Positions 46,850 through 56,129 of a stretch of DNA of 64,000 nucleotides are shown here, piece after piece; the stretch's first letter is position 1; every line of letters starts with the position of its first letter. Position numbers and translations under genes: made by a program. This DNA is from UBA2988 sp965237965 (lineage in GTDB: Bacteria > Gemmatimonadota > Gemmatimonadetes > Longimicrobiales > Gaopeijiaceae), in NCBI GenBank assembly GCA_965237965.1, contig CBDEGT010000003.1:744001-808000 (forward strand). The letters run 5' to 3'. The notes beneath the pieces were generated by a model, which was not told the origin of the DNA, made no database searches, and saw nothing but the letters and a program-made list of their open reading frames with translations.

Positions 46850-47240
46850 GCCTCGACCCTCACGGTTAGAGAGGTCAATACTTGCAGGATGAACCGTCCT
46901 AGAGTCCCCATCGGCCTTACAGCAGATCATATATGGTGGGAGCCCAACGCGAGTGTCAAGCGCGGCTAATGCGGGTCGAATTAGTCTCACAAGTCATTCG
47001 GAGGCTTCGGGTCCTTTTCGGGTAGCGACAGCTCGTGGCCCCTCACAGCAGCGCCCATCCCGAACCAAGGCACAAGACGAGCGCGACGAAGGGGTTTGAC
47101 ACAGCTGGGTGGCCGGGTTACCTAGGGTGAGCTGTAGGCTGGTAGAAAAGACTTAAAGTTATCTTTCCCAAAAGAGGTTCAGGCGGACGCGCTCGCGCGT
47201 GGTCCACCTGTGGAACGTCGCACTTAGCTCGGGAGGAACC
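46850..47240. promoter_or_regulatory. Divergent regulatory region between cassette 2 and the second susC
   Basis: 391 bp with no gene. On the minus strand a perfect TTGACA (46959-46954) precedes an AT-rich ATATAT stretch at about 46929-46934, a plausible promoter for the cassette with a slightly long spacer. On the plus strand TTGACA (47097-47102) precedes the susC gene, with no good -10 at standard spacing. The arrangement would allow joint control of both transcription units. Confidence 0.4.
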
Positions 47241-50200
47241 ATGCGTAACATGGGTACGAGGAATGTGATCTCCCTAACGTTGTCCGTGGCGTTGTTGTGG
47301 TTCGTGGGGGACGTCAGTGCCCAGCAGCTCACCGGTCGCGTGGTCGCGACGACCGGCCAGCCTCTGGCCGCGGTACAGGTGTTCATCGCGGGCTCCGGGA
47401 TCGGGGCGCTGACGCAACAGAACGGTCGGTACCTTCTGCTCAACGTGCCCGCCGGTACCCACACGGTCACGGCTGAACGCATCGGTTTCCAGACGATGAC
47501 CAGTCAGGTCACGGTCACGGCCGGCGAGACGGCCGTCCTGGACTTTACCCTGTCCGAGCAAGCGTTGGGGCTCGACGAGATCGTCGTCACCGGAGTGCCC
47601 GGCGGCACGCGCAGAAGGGCGATCGGCAATGCAGTGACCACGATGAATGTAGCGGCCCGACTCGAAACCCAGCCGGTCCGAAACGTCGACGACCTCCTCA
47701 CGGGGAGGACTCCCGGGGTCACCGTCATGGGAATGGGGAGCGTCGGAATGGGCGGCAATATTCGAATCCGAGGACAGTCCACGTTCTCACTTTCTCCAAA
47801 TCCGCTCGTCTACATTGACGGCGTGCGGGTCAGCAACGCCGAGGACATGGGACTCTTTGACGACGCCGGAGGCGGGCGCTCCATGTTGGGCACCATCGAT
47901 CCGAGCGAGATCGAGAGCATCGAGGTCCTCAAGGGTCCCTCAGCGGCGACGCTCTATGGCACCGAAGCGTCCCGGGGCGTGATCCAAATCATCACGAAAA
48001 AAGGCCAACAGGGCGGCCGGACGGTCAGCATGATGATCCGGCAGGGTACGAACTTCGTGGGGCCGAATGCGCTCGACATTATCGGTGGGGTGAGATACGG
48101 GAAAAATGCGGTGACCGGCGCCATTGAGGAGGCTAACATCTTGAAGCATTGGCAAGACCAGGAGAAGGACCCCTTCGGGTACGGCCACGCACAGGAGTAC
48201 AATCTCTCGGTGAGTGGCGGCACGCCGGATGTACGATATTTCATGTCAAGCTCGTTCCTAGATGAAGAGGGATACCTCAGCACGAACTGGGTGAAAAGGT
48301 TCAACCTTCGCGGGAATATCGAGGGGAATCTTGGCGAGGATTTACGTGTCCAGCTGAGTACCGGCTACACGCAGACGAGCGACCGGCGCCCGCGCGAGGG
48401 CGCCGGTAACGTGACTGGGGCCTTCGTGTTCGGAGGTCCGCGCTTTCTCCCGGAAAACTTCTGCCTGACCAGACCGAGCGACGTGTGCAGCAACACGGAC
48501 GGCTTGGGCACATATGGGCTGGTCGGCATCACTCCCACACAAGACGAGTCCGTCCTCAACACACAGGCTCTCAACCGCTTCGTTGGGAGTGCGACCACGA
48601 GCTGGGACGCTTCGGACTGGCTTTCGACTCGGCTGATCCTGGGTGTCGACTATACGGGCGAAGCCGCCAACCAGACGGTCGAATTTCAGACAGACCCGGC
48701 GTCCCGGGCCGCCCATCGTACGAGGGCCGACGGGTGGCGCGAGATCCTACGGATTCAGCGCGTCGTCACGACGATGGATCTCTCGGCGACGGCCGAGTTT
48801 GGTCTGACGCAGAACCTTTTATCCACCACCGCTGCGGGTGCCCAGTATTACGCTGGAAGCACCAGATCCATGTTCGCAAGGGGGGATGGATTCCCCGCCC
48901 CCGGCCTGAAGGTCATCGACGCCGCGCGAGCTACTTCGCTCAGAAGGTCCACCGACAACGGAAATTCAAGACTTTCTGACAATCTCATTGAGAACCGTAC
49001 GTTGGGCACGTACCTGCAACAGACCCTGGCTTGGAAGGATCGGCTCTTCCTGACCGGCGCTGTGCGTGTGGACAACAACAGCGCCTTCGGGAGTGAAGTC
49101 CAATTCGTGACGTATCCGAAAGCTTCTCTTTCATGGGTCGTCAACGACGAGGATTGGTTTAATGTCTCGTGGCTCGACGCGCTCCGGTTGCGGATAGCAT
49201 ACGGGCAGTCCGGAGAGCAGCCCCCGGCCTTCTCGGCTCTCCGCACCTATACGCCAGTGCCGAGTCCAGTCGGCGGGGGTGTTACAACGTTCACGTTGGG
49301 CAACCCCGATCTGCGTCCCGAGGTTGGGGAGGAGATCGAGACCGGTTTCGACGCCGGGCTCTTCGGCGGCCGCTTGGGCCTGGAGCTCACGTACTACAAT
49401 ACGCGCACGAAGGACGCGATCCTGGATCGTCCCACTCCGCCGTCTTCGGGCTTTAGCGAGGCCCGGTTCATCAACGCGGGACAGGTCACAAGTCAAGGTG
49501 TCGAGTTCGGCATTGACGCGCAGGTCGTCGCTAAGGCCGGCTTCCGTTGGAATCTGGGGGCACACGTCGCGAAGAATTCGGCAAGCATCGATCGGATCAG
49601 CGACGACCCGGCGGACACCGTCATCATCTACGGCATTTGGAACCTGAGGGAGCACCGGGTGGGCCGGGAGCCACACGCGTGGTTCGGGCCCAAGCTGGTG
49701 AGTGCGGAGTGGGATCCGGTCGCGGGCAGCATCGTGAACGAGATGTGCAAGAATGGCTCGGGAGGGACCATGCCGTGCTACGACGCACAATCAGTGATGG
49801 TCGCGCCCCGGCTCTATCTCGGCCGCACGATCGCTCCGTGGGAGATCGGGGCGTCGAGCGAATTCGCCTTCGGGGAACAGCTGCGTCTCAATGTGCAAGT
49901 CGTCTCTAATCTTGGGCACGAGCGGTTCGACAACAACATGCGGCAGCGGTACGGGGGCTTCGCGAACACTCGTGCGAACCACTTTCCGGAGGAGGCGAGC
50001 CCGAATGAGTTGTTACGCCTGGCGGCGGCGAAGAGCGGGGATGCGATCATGAGCCCGTTTGTCAACGATGTCAGCTTCACTCGACTACAGGAGGTGTCCC
50101 TGTCGTGGACGCTCCCGCGGGAACGCGTCGAGGGCTTCGGGATCAGCGGCGCCACTCTGGCGGTCGCGGGGCGCAATCTGTGGACGTGGACAAGCTGGGA

Positions 50201-50312
50201 GGACATCGATCCGACGGTCAGCCGGCCGAAGGGAGACGATCGCCAGTTCTTCTCCCAGCATATGCTGCCTACCCCCACGACGGTAGAAACGGTATTGCGC
50301 GTCACCTTCTAG
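47241..50312 (+). CDS. SusC/RagA-family TonB-linked outer-membrane receptor (second)
   Basis: 1023 aa from the ATG at 47241, which follows GGGAGGAACC. Signal peptide NVISLTLSVALLWFVGDVSA. Carboxypeptidase-regulatory-like domain (QPLAAVQVFIAGSGIGALT, YLLLNVPAGTHTVTAERIGF), motif GLDEIVVTGVPGGT, plug (NPLVYIDGVRVSN, IEVLKGPSAATLYGTEAS) and a barrel ending VLRVTF. It pairs with the SusD gene 35 bp downstream. It is divergent from the DUF1592-DUF1552-ankyrin cassette, whereas in copy 1 the receptor lies downstream of the cassette; in both cases they are neighbours. Confidence 0.93.
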   Translation: MRNMGTRNVISLTLSVALLWFVGDVSAQQLTGRVVATTGQPLAAVQVFIAGSGIGALTQQNGRYLLLNVPAGTHTVTAERIGFQTMTSQVTVTAGETAVLDFTLSEQALGLDEIVVTGVPGGTRRRAIGNAVTTMNVAARLETQPVRNVDDLLTGRTPGVTVMGMGSVGMGGNIRIRGQSTFSLSPNPLVYIDGVRVSNAEDMGLFDDAGGGRSMLGTIDPSEIESIEVLKGPSAATLYGTEASRGVIQIITKKGQQGGRTVSMMIRQGTNFVGPNALDIIGGVRYGKNAVTGAIEEANILKHWQDQEKDPFGYGHAQEYNLSVSGGTPDVRYFMSSSFLDEEGYLSTNWVKRFNLRGNIEGNLGEDLRVQLSTGYTQTSDRRPREGAGNVTGAFVFGGPRFLPENFCLTRPSDVCSNTDGLGTYGLVGITPTQDESVLNTQALNRFVGSATTSWDASDWLSTRLILGVDYTGEAANQTVEFQTDPASRAAHRTRADGWREILRIQRVVTTMDLSATAEFGLTQNLLSTTAAGAQYYAGSTRSMFARGDGFPAPGLKVIDAARATSLRRSTDNGNSRLSDNLIENRTLGTYLQQTLAWKDRLFLTGAVRVDNNSAFGSEVQFVTYPKASLSWVVNDEDWFNVSWLDALRLRIAYGQSGEQPPAFSALRTYTPVPSPVGGGVTTFTLGNPDLRPEVGEEIETGFDAGLFGGRLGLELTYYNTRTKDAILDRPTPPSSGFSEARFINAGQVTSQGVEFGIDAQVVAKAGFRWNLGAHVAKNSASIDRISDDPADTVIIYGIWNLREHRVGREPHAWFGPKLVSAEWDPVAGSIVNEMCKNGSGGTMPCYDAQSVMVAPRLYLGRTIAPWEIGASSEFAFGEQLRLNVQVVSNLGHERFDNNMRQRYGGFANTRANHFPEEASPNELLRLAAAKSGDAIMSPFVNDVSFTRLQEVSLSWTLPRERVEGFGISGATLAVAGRNLWTWTSWEDIDPTVSRPKGDDRQFFSQHMLPTPTTVETVLRVTF

Positions 50313-50347
50313 GGGACATGCCCTCACAGAAAGGAAGCTGAGTCAAC

Positions 50348-51667
50348 ATGATCACACAGCCAACAGGGAGCGATTTGGCCATGTCGTCGCGACGCGTGAT
50401 AGGGTTCGTGCGGTCCGTGGGAGCAGCCGTGCTTCTCGGCGGCGCCGCTGCCGGCTGCGATCTCGGCGACCTGCTCGACGTGGAGGATCCGAGTCGGATC
50501 TCTTCGGAGGCGGCGGAGTCACCGGAGCTCGCTGCCGCTCTCGTGAATGGGGTAGAGGGAAATTTCGTCTGCGGGTATGGGCTGTACATGTCGATGGTAG
50601 CGGACGTTAGTGAGCTCGACAAAATTGGGGTTCTCATAGGCGAGCCTCTGACCATCAACCGGCGACGGCCCACCGAGTTCGATGTCTGGCAGAATGGCGG
50701 TTGCACTGGTCGGGGCGGCACGAGTGGTTCCTATGTCCCGTTGGCGAAGGCTCGCGCGACGGCGGACGATCTGGTGGATCTATTGGGAGGCTGGACCGAC
50801 GCGGAGGTGCAGGACAGGGAGGCACGCATGGCCAGGGCGCTTTTGTTGTCGGGATTCAGCCTTTCCGCGCTCGGCATGGCCTTTTGTTCGGCGGCACTGG
50901 ACCAGGGTCCAGAGATCAGCTCCCTCGAGGTCTTCGCAGAAGCGGAAGAGCGGTTCGATCGGGCCATCGCAACGGGAGACAGGCTCGGGCTGTCCGCGAT
51001 CGTGACTGCAGCGACTCTGGGTCGGGCCCGCATGCGGCTGTTTCAAGGAAATATGGCCGGGGCGTCGAGCGACGCGAGGGCGATTCCGGAGGGGTTCGAG
51101 TTCACTGTCCCAACGTCCAGCGCGACGCCTGAGGTATCGAACCGGGTTTGGTGGAGCACCTGGGGCGGCCTCTACCTACAGGTTCCGGAGTGGACCCGAA
51201 CCCTGACGGTAGATGGAGTGCCGGATCCACGCGTGGCCGCCATTAGTCCGGCGGGTGTGTTTGGCGGAGATGGCCGTGCGTATTGGGGTCACCCGACGAA
51301 ACATAGGAATGAGGACGACCCGTTACCGCTAGCCCGCTGGGCCGAGGCGCAGCTCATCATCGCCGAGGTCGACGGCGGACAGTCCGCAGTGAATATCATC
51401 AACAATCTGCGGCTTGGTTACGGCCTTCCGCCTTTTGCGAGCACGAGCGAAGCCGAGATCCAGGACCAGGTCCTGGAGGAGCGCCGGCGTGAGCTCTTCA
51501 TCGAAGGGTTCCGTGCGTACGATACCCGTCGTGCGAACCTTACCTTGTTCCCTCCGGTTGACAGCCCTTACGCGCTGGGGCAGCTCAAGTTTGGGACCTA
51601 TGGATCCGCGACCTGCGTGCCGCTGCCGGCCATAGAAACCTTAAACAACCCTAGCATAAGAGGATGA
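50348..51667 (+). CDS. SusD/RagB-like outer-membrane lipoprotein
   Basis: 439 aa from the ATG at 50348; an internal Met at 50381 is also possible. The lipobox GGAAAGC (Cys about residue 37) follows the hydrophobic FVRSVGAAVLLGG, and DLLDVEDPSRI is a typical mature SusD start. Later segments fit SusD: LAKARATADDLVDLL, ARWAEAQLIIAEV, INNLRLGYGLPPF, and near the C-terminus VLEERRRELFIEGFRAYDTR, the SusD hallmark. Partner of the SusC protein 35 bp upstream. A strong hairpin follows its stop codon. Confidence 0.92.
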   Translation: MITQPTGSDLAMSSRRVIGFVRSVGAAVLLGGAAAGCDLGDLLDVEDPSRISSEAAESPELAAALVNGVEGNFVCGYGLYMSMVADVSELDKIGVLIGEPLTINRRRPTEFDVWQNGGCTGRGGTSGSYVPLAKARATADDLVDLLGGWTDAEVQDREARMARALLLSGFSLSALGMAFCSAALDQGPEISSLEVFAEAEERFDRAIATGDRLGLSAIVTAATLGRARMRLFQGNMAGASSDARAIPEGFEFTVPTSSATPEVSNRVWWSTWGGLYLQVPEWTRTLTVDGVPDPRVAAISPAGVFGGDGRAYWGHPTKHRNEDDPLPLARWAEAQLIIAEVDGGQSAVNIINNLRLGYGLPPFASTSEAEIQDQVLEERRRELFIEGFRAYDTRRANLTLFPPVDSPYALGQLKFGTYGSATCVPLPAIETLNNPSIRG

Positions 51668-51717
51668 GGTTGCACATCGTAGGTTGCACATTGTAGTGTT
51701 CGGTCCGAATCCGTTCT

Positions 51718-51762
51718 GACGAAGGGCGAGCCCCGCCAGGTGCTGGGGGCTCGCCCTTCGTC
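51718..51762 (+). terminator. Strong hairpin after susD
   Basis: A perfect 17-bp inverted repeat (51718-51734 with 51746-51762; GACGAAGGGCGAGCCCC and its complement) with an 11-base loop, 51 bp after the susD stop. Very stable; no clear T-run follows, so it may also protect the transcript end. Confidence 0.65.
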
Positions 51763-51938
51763 GTGGGCCTAAGTTGGTCGGCCTGCCTGCCCCAGGGAGG
51801 TCGAGTCCAGTTGCAGACGGGAAGCAGATCGGAGCATCGGCTCTGGCTTGGGGGGGCGGATTGCGACGCCCACCATGACGCGATGGAAACTCCGCCCTTC
51901 GGTTCCCGCCCTTCGCACTGACGAGACGTTCGCGGAGG

Positions 51939-52205
51939 CACAAGCAGGGTATCTACTACTACTACTTCATCGTCGCGAAGACGCTGAAGACCTTCCGCAT
52001 GCCGACCATCCGCACAGCCGCGGGCGAGAACAAGGACTGGGTGCGCGAGCTGTCGCGCAAGCTGGTGAAGCTGCAGCTACCGGACGGCGAATGGGTGAAC
52101 GAGAACGCCAGCTGGTGGGAAAACGAGCCCGTGCTCGTGACCACGTACGCGATGTGGACGCTCGCGCACTGCCGCGACATGCGGGCTGCGCCGACGCTGC
52201 GTTGA
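51939..52205 (+). pseudogene. C-terminal scrap of a squalene-cyclase/prenyltransferase-repeat protein
   Basis: About 88 in-frame codons without a plausible start: HKQGIYYYYFIVAKTL, LSRKLVKLQLPDGEWVNENA, WWENEPVLVTTYAMWTLAH, matching the last repeats of terpene-cyclase-like (prenyltransferase/squalene oxidase repeat) proteins. It begins abruptly at about 51939. Its GC-rich codon use resembles the next gene more than the SusD gene upstream, so it probably arrived with it. Confidence 0.65.
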
Positions 52206-52233
52206 GGGGCGACTCGGTCACGCGGAGACGCGC

Positions 52234-53973
52234 TTGAGCACGTCCACACGGCTGCGGCTGGCGAGGTGGCTCCCACTCGGCCTCACTGCCTCCTTGTTCG
52301 CGCTCGCGCTCGTGCCGCGTATACAGGAGAGCGCGCCACTTGCGCGCTCGTTCCTCGGCGCGGGTGGCGCGTTGCTGGCGATGTACGTGATGCTGGTCGT
52401 GCGCGCGGCGCGCGGCGGGCCATGGCTGGAGCTCGACGTCCGCATCGTCAAGGCCCACTGGGTGCAGGGCCTGTTGCAGGTCATTATCTACGCGTATTGG
52501 GGCTGGTACTGGCGCGAGGTGTACGACCACTTCTCTCTGATCCTCGCGCAGATCGTGTTCGCGTACGCCTTCGACGCCTTGCTCGCGTGGTGGCGCAGAG
52601 GGCACTGGTTCCTAGGCTTCGGTCAGTTCCCGATCGTGCTCAGCACGAACCTCTTCCTGTTCTTCCGGGACGAGCACTTCGCGTTGCAGTTCCTAATGAT
52701 CGCGATCGGCGCAGCAGGCAAGGAGCTCGTGCACTGGACGCGCGACGGCCGCAGGCGCCACATCTTCAACCCGTCAGCGCTCTCCCTCAGCCTCTTCTCG
52801 ATCTTCCTGCTCTCGACCGGCGCGACCGATCTGACATGGGGCCAGGAGATCGCGCAGACGCTAACGCGCACGCCGCACATGTATGTGGTGATTTTCGGCG
52901 TGGGACTCGTCGTGCAGGGTCTGTTCCACGTCACGCTGACGACACTGGGCGCGGCCAGCGCCTTGCTTTTGTGCAACCTCGTCTACACGGGTACGACGAG
53001 CGTCTACTGGTTCGTCGACTCGAATATCCCGCTGGCCGTGTTCATCGGCATGCACTTGCTCGTCACCGATCCGGCGACGTCGCCACGCTCGACCGTGGGG
53101 CGAGCGCTCTTCGGTGCCGCGTACGGCGCGGCGGTGTTCGCCCTGTACGGCGTCCTCGAAGCAGCCAGTCTCCCGCTCTTCTACGACAAGCTCCTCTGCA
53201 TTCCGCTGCTCAACCTGGCCGTGCCGTTCTTCGACCGCTACGCGAAGCTGCGGCCCCTGGCGTGGATTCGCTTCGGCTCGCTCGAGAACAAGCCGAAGAT
53301 GCTCAACGCCGCGCACATGGCGCTGTGGACCACGCTCTTCGTCGGCATGTACGCGACACACTTCGTCGGCAGCCAGCACGAGGGCGCTTCGGTGCGTTTC
53401 TGGCAGCAGGCGGCGGCGGAGGGACGCCACCGGGCCACCGATAAGCTCGTGCGCGTGGTGACGATCCTCTGCTCCGAGGGCTCCGCACCCGCGTGCAACG
53501 AGCTGGGCAACATGCACGTCGGCGGCGAGATCCCGGGCTCGGTGACCGCGGACGCGACGCCGTTCTTCGCGCGCGCGTGCATGCTCGGGCGCGCGCCGGC
53601 CTGCGCGAACCTCGCCATCTTGCACGTCTTCCGCGGCGGAGCCGAGGGCGTGGACGACGCGCTCGCGCAGGCGTTCACGACGCTCGACGCCGGCTGCGGC
53701 AGTGGCGATGCGCTGAGCTGCTACTTGCTGGGGTCGGCGATGGCGCGAGGCGCTGGATTGCCGCAGGACGACCAGGGTGCACTCGAGATGTACCTGCTCG
53801 CCTGCGAGCTGGGCTCGGGCGACGCGTGCTGGCAGCTCGCGATCGCGGGACAACAGAGCGGCCAGCCCGGCGACGACATGCGCTCGCTGGCGGCGGCGAC
53901 GAAGGCGTGCGAGCTCGGCAACGCCGCTGCGTGCGCATGGCTCGCGCGCCGCGCCGCGAGCGACGGCGAGTAG
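52234..53973 (+). CDS. RnfD/NqrB-like membrane protein fused to Sel1-type repeats
   Basis: 579 aa. Residues 1 to about 385 form a polytopic membrane domain (roughly ten helices) with RnfD/NqrB-family signatures HIFNPSALSLSLFSIFLL and LLVTDPATSPRSTVG; the latter resembles the loop near the flavin-attachment site of RnfD/NqrB. Residues about 395-579 are soluble with Cys-rich Sel1-like repeats (CSEGSAPACNELGNMH, ACMLGRAPACANLAILH, ACELGSGDACWQLAI). No other Rnf or Nqr subunits are present. Start: ATG at 52234. Codon use is more GC-biased than in the flanking genes, pointing to a different origin. Electron-transfer or lipid/quinone-related function is possible but unproven. Confidence 0.7.
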   Translation: MSTSTRLRLARWLPLGLTASLFALALVPRIQESAPLARSFLGAGGALLAMYVMLVVRAARGGPWLELDVRIVKAHWVQGLLQVIIYAYWGWYWREVYDHFSLILAQIVFAYAFDALLAWWRRGHWFLGFGQFPIVLSTNLFLFFRDEHFALQFLMIAIGAAGKELVHWTRDGRRRHIFNPSALSLSLFSIFLLSTGATDLTWGQEIAQTLTRTPHMYVVIFGVGLVVQGLFHVTLTTLGAASALLLCNLVYTGTTSVYWFVDSNIPLAVFIGMHLLVTDPATSPRSTVGRALFGAAYGAAVFALYGVLEAASLPLFYDKLLCIPLLNLAVPFFDRYAKLRPLAWIRFGSLENKPKMLNAAHMALWTTLFVGMYATHFVGSQHEGASVRFWQQAAAEGRHRATDKLVRVVTILCSEGSAPACNELGNMHVGGEIPGSVTADATPFFARACMLGRAPACANLAILHVFRGGAEGVDDALAQAFTTLDAGCGSGDALSCYLLGSAMARGAGLPQDDQGALEMYLLACELGSGDACWQLAIAGQQSGQPGDDMRSLAAATKACELGNAAACAWLARRAASDGE

Positions 53974-53989
53974 ACGCGGACGTCCGCTC

Positions 53990-54270
53990 CACGGCTCCAC
54001 GAGCGCGACGCAATCAACCTCGAACAGCGCACTCTTCGGCAGCGCGCGCGCCGCGACGCATGCCCGCGCGGGCGGTTCGGGACCGGAGAACGTCTGCTCG
54101 TAGATGGCGGTGACGACGGCGAAGTCTGCCATGTCCGCGAGGAACACGTTACACTTGACGGCGCGCGCGGGAGACGAGCCGGCGGCCGCCAGCACGGCGC
54201 ACAGGTTCGCGAGCGCGCGCTCGGCCTGTGCCTCGACCCCGCCTTCGACGAGCTCGCCGGTCGCCGGGGC
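53990..54270 (-). pseudogene. Truncated RidA-family fragment
   Basis: Minus-strand residues GELVEGGVEAQAERALANL, VKCNVFLADMADFAVVTAIY and EPPARACVAARALPKSALFE match the C-terminal two thirds of RidA (YjgF) enamine/imine deaminases. The N-terminal part is missing because the homology is cut at about 54270, where a plus-strand kinase fragment starts. No stop codon is found at the expected end after DCVALV; the frame runs on into the antisense of the neighbouring gene. Confidence 0.7.
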
Positions 54271-54452
54271 AGGCGGAGGTACTGTTCTCGGCGGCGTCGT
54301 ATCGGGCCAGCCCCGGTCACCACCAGTACAGCGTGACGCCGGACGACCAACGCTTCGTCACGATCCGGCCTGTAGGCGCGGACGAGGGTGCTGAACTGAT
54401 CGTGGTCGTGAACTGGTTCGAGGAGCTTCGCGAGCGCGTGGGCAGCAACTAG
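54271..54452 (+). pseudogene. C-terminal scrap of a PD40/TolB-type protein kinase
   Basis: Plus-strand residues EVLFSAASYRASPGHHQYSV, TPDDQRFVTIRPVGADEG and the typical ending ELIVVVNWFEELRERVGSN match the C-termini of large Ser/Thr kinases with WD40-like/TolB sensor domains, abundant in Gemmatimonadota and Acidobacteriota. Everything upstream is replaced by the foreign block ending at about 54270. Confidence 0.7.
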
Positions 54453-54914
54453 GGGCCGATCCCGTCACGCGCCTGAACGCGGACTTGGAAGACCGCTGGT
54501 AGGTGGACTACCTGGACGGGAGTTATCTGATTTCTCGCGGGCGCGTTGCGTTCTGGCTTGGTGGGTCGGAAGCTGTGAGGACGTGACTGGAGAAAGCTTG
54601 GGGGGTCTGCGATGTCCTGCCGAGCCGACGGCGTGCCGTCCCTTGCCTCTATCGAGGAGAGGCTCTCATGACCATGCATGCCTCCATGGCCGGAGTCAGG
54701 CTCATCTCTTGCCTCCGGTTCTAGTGAGTTGTTCCGTGTCATGGTGCTCCTCCCATGTAGTCGGCGCGCGCTGTTCGGGCGGTCCGGCCTTACTCGGAGG
54801 GAACGACTCTGTCACGTCTCGCCCTCAATGCGATAGATCGTCTCGCGTGAGTTCGCGATCAGGGCGGCGATCGCACGGCGCTCAGCGATTGCCTCTCGTG
54901 TGTACCAGCCGTGG
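54453..54914. other. Degenerate region without a gene
   Basis: 462 bp with short overlapping open frames but no family resemblance. A short stretch near 54530 (CTCGCGGGCGCG with flanking TCTGATT) recurs at about 59573-59590, so part of this may be repeated relic DNA. Confidence 0.35.
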
Positions 54915-55100
54915 CGGAAGCGCGGGCTCTCCAGACAGGCGAACGACCGGCCGCCGGCCCGGGCGCACGACAACCAGCAGACCGAGTACATGGACGTGCT
55001 GAAATGCGCTGCTGGAGGCCGGCGCCGATCCGAACGTGCGGCTCAAGACGCACTTGTACTCCTGGGAGTTCACATCCTTGTCGCATGCGACATAATCGGA
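54915..55100 (+). pseudogene. Ankyrin-protein remnant
   Basis: Residues RAHDNQQTEYMDVLK in one frame and LLEAGADPNVRLKTHLYSWE in the next align to consecutive parts of the secreted ankyrin proteins of this window (RAQDNQQTDYMTVVEALLDAG and GADPNARLKTNLW). One frame change and loss of both flanks show a relic of a third ankyrin gene, directly before an SGNH gene. Confidence 0.7.
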
Positions 55101-55208
55101 GTACTTTCCGCACGATTGGAGATCCTCGGGGTTGCGGGAGGACACGCACCCTCGTCGCGAGTAGGCGGCGTTTGCTGGTCTTCAAAATTCCACACGAGAG
55201 GTGGTCTG

Positions 55209-56129
55209 ATGATGGAGCGCATCGGTTGCACAGTTGGAGGCAGGAGAGCTCTGATAGGCGCCCTCCTTCTGGGGGGCATGGCGGTCCCCCGACCGGCGAT
55301 GGCTCAAGCTTCGTATGAGCGTGAGGTCCTCCACGTCCTGTTCGCTGGAAACAGCCAGCTTTTCTCCAACAACCTGGGCGACATCGTCGCGGGCATCGCG
55401 GCCGCGGATCCGCTCGGGCCCATCATCGTTCCGACGATGGCGGGTACAGGAACTCTAAAGGGTCATCTGGAGGGCCAAGCTCGGAAGCTGATCGAAGGCG
55501 ATACCGAATGGAATTACGTGATCCTGCAGGAGGTCGCCCTCCTCCCCGGGGGCATTGAGTCGCCGACCCTCCCCATCTGGCCGGAGCCGGAGAGGGAGTT
55601 CGTCATCGGCGATGTTGCGGAGTTCCACAACTCCGTCCGCGCGTTGGTCGATCTGATCCGTGCGAAGGGGGCTGAGACCATCCTGTTCCCGAGCCCGCCT
55701 CGCCGGCTTGCACGGTTCGACGCGGAGCGCCTACCGGTATGGAAGCAGATCGGGGATGCTCATATTTCGATCGCGCGCGAGCTCGGCATCGAGGTCGCTC
55801 CGATCGCGGACGCGTTCGAGGAGACGCGACAGCGCCTAATATCCCTCAATACGTACATGTACGACGGATCACACCCCTCTGAGGTGGGCTCCTACCTCGA
55901 AGGTCTGGTCGTATACTCGATGATCACGGGACGCGATCCTGCCGGTGCACCCACGCTCATCTATGGCCGGCCAATCGGCCGCATACCGGCACCGACTTGG
56001 TCAGCCCGGATGCGCGTGAATAACAACCTCCGCGTGCCGCTGGTTGATATGCCCGTCGCCTCAGCCATGGAGCTGCAGAGAATCGCGTGGGCGGTCGTGT
56101 CGCAGAGGGAGAGAACTACCTCGAGGTAA
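55209..56129 (+). CDS. Exported SGNH-type hydrolase, dispersed fifth copy
   Basis: 306 aa from tandem ATGs at 55209/55212; AGAGGTGG lies upstream. Signal peptide GGRRALIGALLLGGMAVPRP with cleavage near AMAQ, different from the array copies. The mature region is a diverged homologue of the array proteins: LFAGNSQLFSNNLGDIVAGI (GNS nucleophile), WNYVILQEVALLPG, and YDGSHPSEVGSYLEG (DxxH pair). C-terminal VPLVDMPVASAMELQRIAW corresponds to VPLVEMQPATALELQRIAW in the array. Not in the array, so it is an older duplicate or was moved by rearrangement. Confidence 0.82.
   Translation: MMERIGCTVGGRRALIGALLLGGMAVPRPAMAQASYEREVLHVLFAGNSQLFSNNLGDIVAGIAAADPLGPIIVPTMAGTGTLKGHLEGQARKLIEGDTEWNYVILQEVALLPGGIESPTLPIWPEPEREFVIGDVAEFHNSVRALVDLIRAKGAETILFPSPPRRLARFDAERLPVWKQIGDAHISIARELGIEVAPIADAFEETRQRLISLNTYMYDGSHPSEVGSYLEGLVVYSMITGRDPAGAPTLIYGRPIGRIPAPTWSARMRVNNNLRVPLVDMPVASAMELQRIAWAVVSQRERTTSR

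Noticed and set aside
47097..47102. TTGACA before the second susC as a defined promoter
   Set aside because: No acceptable -10 box at 16-19 bases, so it is only mentioned with the intergenic region.
52861..54195. Long minus-strand open frame of about 440 codons
   Set aside because: Only its first about 70 residues are RidA-like; the rest is antisense to the RnfD-like gene in GC-rich DNA with few stops.
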